From positions 1,178,001-1,242,000 of the forward strand of contig NZ_JQCR01000003.1 in the NCBI RefSeq assembly GCF_000757885.1: a stretch of 64,000 bases of DNA, in the 5' to 3' direction. The position numbers and the translations under genes are program-made. The notes under the pieces are model-generated. The model saw only the letters and a program-made list of their open reading frames with translations, was not told the DNA's origin and made no database searches. Below are positions 43,471 through 50,536 of the stretch, one piece after another (position 1 is the stretch's first letter; each line of letters starts with the position of its first letter). Source of the stretch: Paenibacillus wynnii. GTDB lineage: Bacteria > Bacillota > Bacilli > Paenibacillales > Paenibacillaceae.

Positions 43471-44116
43471 CTGTATTTAACCTCCTTTCCAATCTGCCAA
43501 GAATTTTGGACAATGTAAATGTCAAAACAAAGTACATAAATGCAATGATTACAAGCGGAGTAAATCCGTCATAAGTAATCGTCGATACAGACCGTGATTG
43601 GAACATCAGATCCATGACCCCGATAAAAGATACGATGGATGATTCCTTAATTATAGTAATAAATTCATTACCGATTGCTGGCAGTACGCTTTTGAGTGCT
43701 TGGGGAAGAACGATATAACGCATGGTCATTCCCTGTCTCATCCCTAAGGAACGTGCTGCTTCTACTTGTCCGCGATCCACGCCTTGAATCCCTGCACGGA
43801 AAATTTCGGCTAGATAAGCCGAGCTGTTGATGGACAACGTAATCGCTCCGGATTCCATCGCGGAAAATTCAATACCGAATGTTGCGAGACCATAATGGAT
43901 CAGAAAGAGCTGGACCAGCATTGGCGTCCCACGCAGAAACTCCACCCAGGCTGTAGCAATAAAACGAACCGGCCACCATTTGGACATACGCAGCAATGCA
44001 ATGGCGATCCCGAGCACAAAACCGAAGAACACGCCTAACACCGCTAAAAGCAAAGTGTACTGTAAACCCGATAGAAAAAAGTTTCGATATTCATAAGCCA
44101 TATTAAAAATATTCAT
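43457..44116 (-). CDS. Polar amino acid ABC importer, permease
   Basis: A 219-residue HisM/GlnP-type membrane protein with about five helices and the EAA loop AARSLGMRQGMTMRYIVLPQAL (residues ~125-146), the contact to the ATPase. The TPMLVQLFLIHYG segment is typical of the family. It lies between the binding-protein gene and the ATPase gene; a hairpin in the 121-base gap to the former can set the usual excess of binding protein. Confidence 0.88.
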   Translation of the reverse strand: MNIFNMAYEYRNFFLSGLQYTLLLAVLGVFFGFVLGIAIALLRMSKWWPVRFIATAWVEFLRGTPMLVQLFLIHYGLATFGIEFSAMESGAITLSINSSAYLAEIFRAGIQGVDRGQVEAARSLGMRQGMTMRYIVLPQALKSVLPAIGNEFITIIKESSIVSFIGVMDLMFQSRSVSTITYDGFTPLVIIAFMYFVLTFTLSKILGRLERRLNTDDRG

Positions 44117-44145
44117 TAAACGTTACCTCCGATCTCCAAAAAAAT

Positions 44146-44173
44146 AGAAAACAGCGGGTTACCGCCATTTTCT
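44146..44173 (-). promoter_or_regulatory. Intercistronic hairpin in the ABC operon
   Basis: AGAAAA-CA-GCGG and CCGC-CA-TTTTCT arms around GTTA. It is located between the solute-binding protein gene and the permease gene, and is probably a 3'-end-stabilising or partial termination signal. Confidence 0.6.
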
Positions 44174-44237
44174 GAAGGGTTAAACATCCTGCTAAAGTCT
44201 ACAGGCTTTTTTTCTTGTTAGTGCCTATTGAGTCTGC

Positions 44238-45053
44238 TTATTTGCTCTCGGCCAATGCACTTGCCGCTGCAACATACTCATCAATCTTGCCTTCCGAGTT
44301 AAGACGGGTAAGCGTCTTATTCACTTGCTCAAGAAGATCCTTATTTCCCTTCTTAATGCCGATTACGTAACCGTCATCTTCAACCTCTGGTGTAGCATCG
44401 GTGATTACCAAGCCTTTTACATTCTTCACAAAAGATTTGGCAACAGGCCCTTCCATAATGGAAGCATCTACACGGTTGGTTTGAAGTTGAAGCACGATTT
44501 CAGATATTTTAGTGAGGGATGTCAATTGTGCGCCTTCGATGCCTTTAGCGATATCCTCTTGAATGGAACCCGCTTGAACACCGATTTTAGCACCCTTAAG
44601 TGTATCCATGGTTGCGAATTTGTCTTTGTCTGCTTCACGCACTACAACGGCTTGCTGTGCTTTGTAATATATATCCGAAAGATCAACGGCTTTTCTGCGT
44701 TCTTCAGTCGGACTAAGACCGGAGATAACCATATCAATCTTCCCGCTTGACAGCTCATTCAGCAAGGATTCAAACGGCAAATCTTTAATAACTAGCTCTG
44801 CACCCATATCGGCAGCAATATCTTTAGCGATATCAATATCAAAACCAACGATTGTATCTTTGCCGCCAACAACCTTATGAAATTCATAAGGAGGAAAATC
44901 AGCGCTTGTTCCCATTGTGAGTGTCTTTACAGTTGCTGGTGCGTCTGTATTACCCGCAGTTGCCGCATTATTGTCATTCTTATTTTGGCCACAGCCGGTA
45001 AGCAAGCCTACCGATAGCAGCATTCCTAATGATATTTTACCCCATTTGTTCAT
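44238..45053 (-). CDS. Polar amino acid ABC importer, solute-binding lipoprotein
   Basis: A 271-residue SBP family 3 lipoprotein. The signal peptide ends in LLTGCG (lipobox cysteine about residue 22) and is followed by an N-rich linker. The amino-acid-binding fold shows GTSADFPPYEFH, IVGFDIDIAKDIA, DMVISGLSPTEERRKAVD and GVQAGSIQEDIAKG. The ligand could be cystine, arginine, glutamine or similar. GGGGAGATATAAG precedes the ATG. It is the first gene of the operon. Confidence 0.9.
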   Translation of the reverse strand: MNKWGKISLGMLLSVGLLTGCGQNKNDNNAATAGNTDAPATVKTLTMGTSADFPPYEFHKVVGGKDTIVGFDIDIAKDIAADMGAELVIKDLPFESLLNELSSGKIDMVISGLSPTEERRKAVDLSDIYYKAQQAVVVREADKDKFATMDTLKGAKIGVQAGSIQEDIAKGIEGAQLTSLTKISEIVLQLQTNRVDASIMEGPVAKSFVKNVKGLVITDATPEVEDDGYVIGIKKGNKDLLEQVNKTLTRLNSEGKIDEYVAAASALAESK

Positions 45054-45457
45054 TCTTATATCTCCCCTATTCTCTTTTTTACTCTATAATTTGCCTGGTT
45101 GACCGATTTATTATAAATCACATCGCATGAATATGCAAAGGCATTTTTGTGACAAACCCTGTCAATTATTAGACTCTCTGCAATTCGACCCTACCCATAT
45201 CCGATATTTAAATTGAACATGCTGGTAGCTCCTCCCCGGTCCATTCCTAAAGGTCACCATAATAATCGCTCTTATTAAGTGTAATAAATTTTGAAACAAA
45301 TATTACATAAATATGAATGACAGCATATCCTAAAAGGATAATATAGAAATAGTAGCTGTTTTGATTCATCCAGTTGAACTAAAGGGTAAAAAGTATGTTA
45401 AATAACAGGTTGGCCTAAGTCATACTTATGCCGTTTTATTAAAAAGGAGGTGCTGTC
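45054..45457. other. Intergenic region between divergent ABC operon and amylase gene
   Basis: No gene is visible. It is AT-rich in its right half. AAGTATG (45389-45395) and CATACTT (45420-45426) form arms around a 24-base spacer, about 30 bases before the amylase start, a possible operator. Promoters for both neighbours should lie here, but no clear consensus boxes were assigned. Confidence 0.4.
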
Positions 45458-47200
45458 ATGCTTTTGGAAGCTTTGTACCATGTGCCTCGAGATAAATGGG
45501 CCTATGCTTACGATACAGAAACTATACATTTGCGTGTCCGCACTAAAAAAGACGATGTCGACTGCGTAGTAGCATTAACCGGTGATAAATACGACTGGGA
45601 GCACACCTATTTCGAGGTGATGATGGAGAAGGCCGCAACTGATGATTGTTTCGATTACTGGGAGTGTGCCGTCCGGCCGAAGTACAAACGTTTGTGCTAC
45701 ACTTTTCGCTTAAGTACAGGTCCTGAAAGTATATACTTATTGGATAACGGCACACGTTACGAATGTCCCCCTCCCCCCATTCATTATTTTGAGTTTCCTT
45801 ATATCCACGAAATCGATTTATTTAAGGTACCTGCGTGGGCGAAGGAAGCTGTTTTCTATCAAATTATGCCGGATCGCTTTGCTAAAGGAAATCCTTCTAT
45901 AGATCCTGACGGAACCGAGCCCTGGGGCGGAATTCCTAAATTGGACAATTTTTTTGGAGGAGACCTGCAAGGTGTACTGGATCATCTAGATGACCTGCTG
46001 GAGCTAGGTATTAATGCCATCTATTTCACTCCCGTGTTCGTCTCACCTTCCAATCATAAATACGATATCGTTGACTATAAAAGGGTCGATCCTCACTTTG
46101 GCGATAATGCACTGTTGAAACGGTTAGTTGAAGAATGCCACAGTAAGGGAATTCGTGTGATGCTCGATGCGGTATTTAATCATTGCAGTGATAAATTCCC
46201 ACCCTTTGAAGATGTTTTGAAGAATGGAGAGAATTCGGAATACAGGGATTGGTTCCATATTAATTCTTTCCCGGCTGAAGTTGTCGAGGGTATCCCTACC
46301 TATGACACCTTTGGCTTTTTCAGTAATATGCCAAAATTTAATACCGCCAATTCAGAGGTCAAAAACTATCTTCTGGAAGTTGCTGAATATTGGATTCGGG
46401 AAATAAAGGTGGATGGATGGCGACTGGATGTAGCCAATGAGGTGGATCACCATTTCTGGCGCGATTTTCGAAAAGTTGTAAAATCCGCAAACCCGGATGC
46501 CTATATTGTCGGAGAAGTATGGAGTGATTCCCTTACATGGTTGCTTGGTGACCAATTTGATTCGGTGATGAATTACCCCTTCTCCGGGACGGTGCTGGAG
46601 TTCTTCAACGGCGGAATTAGCAGCGGAACCTTTGGAAACCGTATCGGCGCTTTGCTTATGAGATACCCGCAGCAGACCAATGAGGTGGTCTTTAACCTGT
46701 TGAGCAGTCACGATACCCCGCGCCTCCTTACCTGTCTTGGAGAAGATAAACGGAGGTTAAAGCTGGCGGTTGTATTTTTGTTCACCTTCATGGGAACTCC
46801 ATGTATTTACTACGGGGATGAGATGGGTCTTACCGGGTATGAAGATCCAGACTGCCGCAAATGTATGGAATGGAATCCGGATAAGCAGGACCGTGAACTC
46901 TACGATTTCTACCGAATTATGATTGCCTTACGCAAAAAGAACAATGCGCTTCGCGAGGGCCGTTTCCGTATTCTTCAAGCTTACGATGATGATTCCTGTA
47001 TCGTCTATGAACGCGCAGATGAGGTAATCCACTTTACCATTTGGATGAACAATACACCCGAGCCTCGTACACTGAGCCACCCTATGGAGACAGATGATTG
47101 GCAAGACTCCCTTACCGGAGAGCCTGTTATCCCTCAGGACGGCATTATGAATATTCCGCTTGATCCCTATGGGTACCGGATTTTGTGCCGTACGCTCTGA
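45458..47200 (+). CDS. GH13 neopullulanase/cyclomaltodextrinase/maltogenic amylase
   Basis: A 580-residue intracellular alpha-glucan hydrolase. An N-terminal CBM34-type domain (residues ~1-125) precedes the TIM barrel, as in the GH13_20 subfamily. The catalytic set is DGWRLDVANEVD (nucleophile Asp), IVGEVW (acid Glu) and LSSHDTPR (third Asp); MLDAVFNHC is conserved region I. There is no signal peptide. It likely degrades cyclodextrins, maltodextrins or pullulan fragments from storage glucan. AAAGGAGG precedes the ATG. Glycogen genes follow 3.3 kb downstream, beyond an inserted island. Confidence 0.88.
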   Translation: MLLEALYHVPRDKWAYAYDTETIHLRVRTKKDDVDCVVALTGDKYDWEHTYFEVMMEKAATDDCFDYWECAVRPKYKRLCYTFRLSTGPESIYLLDNGTRYECPPPPIHYFEFPYIHEIDLFKVPAWAKEAVFYQIMPDRFAKGNPSIDPDGTEPWGGIPKLDNFFGGDLQGVLDHLDDLLELGINAIYFTPVFVSPSNHKYDIVDYKRVDPHFGDNALLKRLVEECHSKGIRVMLDAVFNHCSDKFPPFEDVLKNGENSEYRDWFHINSFPAEVVEGIPTYDTFGFFSNMPKFNTANSEVKNYLLEVAEYWIREIKVDGWRLDVANEVDHHFWRDFRKVVKSANPDAYIVGEVWSDSLTWLLGDQFDSVMNYPFSGTVLEFFNGGISSGTFGNRIGALLMRYPQQTNEVVFNLLSSHDTPRLLTCLGEDKRRLKLAVVFLFTFMGTPCIYYGDEMGLTGYEDPDCRKCMEWNPDKQDRELYDFYRIMIALRKKNNALREGRFRILQAYDDDSCIVYERADEVIHFTIWMNNTPEPRTLSHPMETDDWQDSLTGEPVIPQDGIMNIPLDPYGYRILCRTL

Positions 47201-47233
47201 GCGACGCTCTGTGAACGGTGAGATCGGTGTTAT

Positions 47234-47410
47234 GAGCGGCCGCTCCGCGAACGGAACGTTGCTACAATCGCTGCCCAGTCCAGATTTTTTAAATTTTACC
47301 TTAACGGTATAAATCCGGACACAGTTTATGCTTTCGAAGCTAGTTTTCCTTCGGAAAACTTTCGGGCGACCGCTGCCGCTTTTTCGCAATCGTTCCGTCC
47401 TCTCCGCTGG
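47234..47410. repeat. SR structured repeat, copy 2 with full flanks
   Basis: About 177 bases homologous in inverted orientation to 50357-50526: CCGCTCCGCGAACGGAACGT, the two-stem core at 47279-47320 (outer GTCCAGATTT/AAATCCGGAC, inner TACC/GGTA), TTATGCTTTCGAAGCTAGTT, CCTTCGGAAAACTTTCGGGC and CGCAATCGTTCCGTCCTCT. Ends GGAACG and CGTTCC are complementary, so the unit looks like a small non-autonomous element. It begins about 30 bases after the amylase stop. Confidence 0.8.
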
Positions 47411-47442
47411 GTTCGGCGGTAATTCATAGCTGTAAAAGCTAC

Positions 47443-47491
47443 AAAACTAGCCAGCCTCCAGATTGTTGGAGACTGGCTAGTTTTCATTTTT
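47443..47491 (+). terminator. Intrinsic terminator
   Basis: AAAACTAGCCAG and CTGGCTAGTTTT with inner CTCCA/TGGAG, then CATTTTT. A nearly identical stem ends glgC at 55476-55521. Confidence 0.85.
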
Positions 47492-47522
47492 GATTTCCAG
47501 CGGCCTGTTTTAGCTGTCCCAA

Positions 47523-47663
47523 GAAAATAAAGTATTAGACTACAGTTGTTGTACTGATGCAGTTTCAGAGTTTCAAAAGGTTCAGGTACTGGGAAATAAG
47601 TATTAGACTGACCTCAATATTTCAAACGGTGGCAGCTATTAACGAGAAAGTAAAGTTATAGAC
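47523..47663 (+). repeat. R1 repeat array B
   Basis: Three units: GAAAATAAAGTATTAGACT (47523-47541), GAAATAAGTATTAGACTG (47593-47610), GAAAGTAAAGTTATAGACT (47645-47663). The intervening text (GACC, TTTCAAAC, GGCAGC) also matches array A, so the whole composite was copied. Confidence 0.7.
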
Positions 47664-47676
47664 TACCGCTGTGTTG

Positions 47677-47704
47677 TTTAACTAGCGTTTCCCGTTAGCG
47701 TAAT
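47677..47704. repeat. P palindromic spacer, copy 6
   Basis: TTTAACTAGCGTTTCCCGTT plus AGCGTAAT, the GTTTCCC-core variant as in copy 1. It supplies the stop codon and the last few codons of the dihydrofolate-reductase-like gene. Confidence 0.65.
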
Positions 47705-48299
47705 CTACTTTAGGAGACAACGGGCATCTAACCGTCTGGTAAACGAGACCTATGGCTCCAGAATCAAATGTCTTGTTTTCGATAAGTTTAAGATTGATCT
47801 TCTCCCTGAGACCTTGGAATAACGGTAACCCTTTGCCGATCAGGACGGGAGAAACCGTAATTTTATACTCATCTATTAAATCAAGCCGCATAAGGTAGTG
47901 TGCGAACCTAGGACTGCCGAGTATGACCATATCCTTGCCTGGCTGCTGTTTGAGGTTCTTGATCTCTTCCTCGACATCTTCTTTCACCAGTCTGGAATTG
48001 TTCCATTCGACTTTCTCCAGCGTCGTGGAAAAAACGATTTTGGCTGTCTTTTCGATCCACTCGGCATGATTCCGTTCATGCTGCGAAGCTGATGGGTTCG
48101 AAGGTACAGATGGCCAGTAACTGTGCATCATCTGATAAGTCCCACGTCCCCAAATGACAGTATCGGCAGTACTCAGAATTTCTTTCGCGTGTTTCTCCAA
48201 ATCAGCATCGTAGGAAACCCAGCCAATATCCATTTCACCGTTCGGCCCTTCTACAAAACCGTCAAGCGATGCGTGCAGAAATAGAACGAGTTTTCTCAT
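47682..48299 (-). CDS. Dihydrofolate reductase family protein (RibD C-terminal type)
   Basis: A 205-residue protein of the YwjB/YyaP-like group: RKLVLFLHASLDGFVEGPNGE, IWGRGTYQMMHSYWP, KDMVILGSPRFAHYLM and SPVLIGKGLPLF are typical. It should bind NADPH; the physiological substrate is unknown. The natural C-terminus appears to be near AIGLVYQ; the extra tail (CPLSPKVDYANGKR) is encoded by P copy 6, which overlaps the 3' end. GGAGAACTG precedes the ATG. The gene lies between P copies 6 and 7. Confidence 0.8.
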   Translation of the reverse strand: MRKLVLFLHASLDGFVEGPNGEMDIGWVSYDADLEKHAKEILSTADTVIWGRGTYQMMHSYWPSVPSNPSASQHERNHAEWIEKTAKIVFSTTLEKVEWNNSRLVKEDVEEEIKNLKQQPGKDMVILGSPRFAHYLMRLDLIDEYKITVSPVLIGKGLPLFQGLREKINLKLIENKTFDSGAIGLVYQTVRCPLSPKVDYANGKR

Positions 48300-48396
48300 T
48301 TTCAGTTCTCCTTTATTTATTCATGAGGGATATCTACATTATACATTAACTACATTTTAGTATAATTCAACTTGGGTTGTTTCTATGGATTGCTAA

Positions 48397-48452
48397 TCAT
48401 CTGCCCGCTAGTTGAGAAATGGAAGCCCATTGAATAATGGGCTTCCATTTCT
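48397..48452. repeat. P copy 7 followed by a strong terminator stem
   Basis: ATCTGCCCGCTAGTTGAG (48399-48416) is a shortened P copy of the CTGCCCG type. It runs directly into AGAAATGGAAGCCCAT/ATGGGCTTCCATTTCT (48415-48452), a 16-base perfect stem that would end transcription of the downstream minus-strand gene. Confidence 0.6.
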
Positions 48453-48471
48453 CTGAATGTATATTGTTTGC

Positions 48472-48699
48472 TCACCAAGTAATCCATCCGCTTGTTCGTT
48501 GATAGTCACGTAGAAGTTCATATTGTTCATTTTGCATCAATTGTTTCATTTGTGCTCTATATTTGCGGTAATCATCTTTTCTTGCTACTGTGCTTTCTTT
48601 GTGATAATGAACAGCTTTAATTCCTTTACGAAACTCTTTAAGTTTCTCTTTCCTTGGGTCTTTATGTTTCTTTTGAATTTTCCAATCATTTTTTTGCAA
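48472..48699 (-). CDS. Small basic protein of unknown function
   Basis: Seventy-five residues, very rich in lysine, arginine, glutamine and tyrosine, and probably one or two long helices. TTG at 48699 is preceded by GGGGATG. No motif or family is recognised. It ends 20 bases before a strong terminator and sits within the second cassette-like array, between P copy 7 and R1 array C. Confidence 0.5.
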   Translation of the reverse strand: MQKNDWKIQKKHKDPRKEKLKEFRKGIKAVHYHKESTVARKDDYRKYRAQMKQLMQNEQYELLRDYQRTSGWITW

Positions 48700-48845
48700 T
48701 CTTCATCCCCGTTGTGCCGGGATAAATTCGGCTTACCTAGCCATCACTTCGACACAACTAATAGAAGAAGACCTTGGGATTAAACATTCATTCACCTCTG
48801 GGTTTATTTGATTAGATTTTACTATAATTGGAACTATTGTTCAGT

Positions 48846-49032
48846 GAAAATAAAGTGTTAGAGTAGAATCATTGATTTAACGCGGTTTTTTGTTGAAAAA
48901 TCTTCAGCTATTCAAAAATAAGTTTTAGACTGATCCCATATATAAAAGCAGTGGCGAATCAAGACTTGATAAATAAAGTCTTAGACTCCGCTGTAGCGCG
49001 ATGGTGGCGCGTCTCCCGGCCAGCGTCCAAAT
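48846..49032 (+). repeat. R1 repeat array C with degenerate P
   Basis: Units GAAAATAAAGTGTTAGAG (48846-48863), AAAAATAAGTTTTAGACTG (48914-48932) and TAAATAAAGTCTTAGACT (48970-48987), then CCGCTGTAG and GGCGCGTCTCCCGGCCAGCG at 49013-49032, which occupies the P position seen in arrays A and B. Confidence 0.6.
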
Positions 49033-49174
49033 AGCTGCAGGAGTGAACACGTTTAAACTTGAAATTAAACTTAGGCCCACACTTCACCAGTATTCCAGGA
49101 CAACATACATATTTTAATAAGGATAACGTTTTGGAGAAATATTATTTATGGTTAACACAGGAGGTGAATAAAGA

Positions 49175-49273
49175 ATGAGCACTAAAACAAAGTCCGAGAA
49201 AAACAAGCCAAAGAGTAGCCCATCACGGTCTAATGACCCGAACGATCAAGGAAAACCTAGAGTGCAAAAATAA
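49175..49273 (+). CDS. 32-residue lysine/serine-rich peptide
   Basis: A short hydrophilic frame (STKTKSEKNKPKSSPSRSND, ending PRVQK) with a very strong AGGAGGTGA eight bases before its ATG and a terminator 46 bases after its stop. Composition resembles small acid-soluble spore proteins of the minor types, but no family is recognised with certainty. The translation signals make it likely to be real. Confidence 0.5.
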   Translation: MSTKTKSEKNKPKSSPSRSNDPNDQGKPRVQK

Positions 49274-49319
49274 TTCGCTGTAAAGCTGATAGGCCCAGTA
49301 AAATATTATGTAAGCACCA

Positions 49320-49350
49320 AACCCGGCCTAAATGACCGGGTTCTTTTATT
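49320..49350 (+). terminator. Intrinsic terminator
   Basis: AACCCGG and CCGGGTT with a nine-base loop, followed by CTTTTATTTT, closing the 32-residue peptide gene. Confidence 0.8.
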
Positions 49351-49506
49351 TTGCTCATTTAATTGATCGAAGTCTTCCGGTTAGATTCCGCGGCAGCCTC
49401 AATTTACTTCTGTATTGAGCTATCGTTCTCAGTTAACTTTCGTCAACTTCAAGGACTGGTACGTAAGATTTATAGATAATTGGTTTTACTGGACTAAAAA
49501 TAATTT

Positions 49507-50046
49507 TTAATCCAATAATTTTTCCACATCCACAGTTATTTCCACCGACATACCTCCATGAAGATATTTATTACTTACCGTAGCAATATCTTCTACTTTG
49601 ATTTTTAAACCGAATATGCTTAACTGTTAATTCCATAGGTGGTCTCTGTCCAAAATCCCACCAACCTGCTTCTCCGTATTTTTCAAAATCAAAATAGGTA
49701 ACGCGTGCAATGATTATCTCTTCTCTTTTTAGTCCTAATGCCATGAGAGCATTGATAACTCTTTTTTCAAACTCATCTTAATCAGTAATTAAAAATCAGT
49801 ATATTTATTATATTTCTGATTCAATTCCTTTAAACGATCAATATCAAATATATGGCATGTTGCCATTGTTCCTTCGAATTTGTCTCCTCGCCCTTCACCT
49901 TTTTCAAATGCATATTTAACCCAAGAGCTTGGTGTACCAAATTTAATTTCCCCTTTTTTATAAAAAGTTTCTGCATATTTTTGAGTAGTGCATCGAAATG
50001 CTGAAACAAAGCTTTCAGGTTTGACCCATACATCTTTTTCATCCAT
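49507..50046 (-). pseudogene. Decayed gene of unknown function in at least three frames
   Basis: The intact first part (50046-49789) encodes DEKDVWVKPESFVSAFRCTT, KKGEIKFGTPSSWV and CHIFDIDRLKEL. Beyond a stop, the next frame gives EFEKRVINALMALGLKREE and then WWDFGQRPPMELTVKHIRF. A further shift gives IKVEDIATVSNKYLHGG and SVEITVDVEKLLD, ending at 49507. The pieces read as one protein of about 175 residues broken by two or more indels. The family is not recognised; the EIKFGTPSSW segment recalls DUF2971-like proteins. Confidence 0.65.
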
Positions 50047-50135
50047 TCCGTAAATCCTCCCTTATATAATCCTTTAATATTAAAGCCCAAAATAAGACAA
50101 CGTGCAGGCGTGGAAATAGTTAAATATTCGTAAGT

Positions 50136-50167
50136 TTATCAACTATCCTGCTCGTTAGCTTAATGAA
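50136..50167. repeat. P palindromic spacer, copy 8
   Basis: TTATCAACTATCCTGCTCGT plus TAGCTTAATGAA, a diverged CTGCCCG-type copy upstream of the decayed gene, and the right limit of the second array. Confidence 0.55.
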
Positions 50168-50259
50168 GCCATGACAGTTTAACTCATGATGCGAATGCGA
50201 TGATTTTACGGGTAACCATAGGCAAGCAAAGTTGGTCCCTGGTACATAAAAATACAGAA

Positions 50260-50328
50260 AGATACCCCTCCTTTTGAATGGTAACTCGTTCTTCCATTCT
50301 ACCAAAGAGAGGTATCTATGCTTTTTTG
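50260..50328 (+). terminator. Long imperfect hairpin with T run
   Basis: AGATACCCCTCCTTT with AAAGAGAGGTATCT, inner GAATGG/CCATTC, followed by ATGCTTTTTTG. No plus-strand gene ends here, so it may be a remnant or an end of a mobile unit. Confidence 0.45.
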
Positions 50329-50356
50329 AGAAGGATGGATTCCGCAAAAATCAGCG

Positions 50357-50526
50357 AAGAGGACGGAACGATTGCGGAAAAGCGTTAGCGCTCGCCCGAA
50401 AGTTTTCCGAAGGATAACTAGCTTCGAAAGCATAAGCTGTCTCCGGATGTACACTGCTAAGTGTAATTCAATACATCTGGAGACAACAAGCTACTTACGC
50501 AACGTTCCGTTTGCGGAGCGTCCTCT
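50357..50526. repeat. SR structured repeat, copy 3 with full flanks
   Basis: Inverted relative to copy 2 and about 170 bases long. The core at 50439-50484 has outer arms GTCTCCGGATGTA/TACATCTGGAGAC and an inner hairpin ACACT/AGTGT with GCTA in the loop. It ends 10 bases from the glgA stop codon. Confidence 0.8.
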
Positions 50527-50536
50527 CACAACAGTG

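Noticed and set aside
17274..50167. Classical integron with attC sites
   Set aside because: Only some P copies carry GTTRRRY-like cores, the paired RYYYAAC end is not consistently present, and no IntI-type integrase is in the window. It is kept as a cassette-like hypothesis only.
50120..50347. 75-residue minus-strand frame
   Set aside because: It crosses P copy 8 and a long hairpin, lacks a ribosome binding site, and its composition is unlike a protein.
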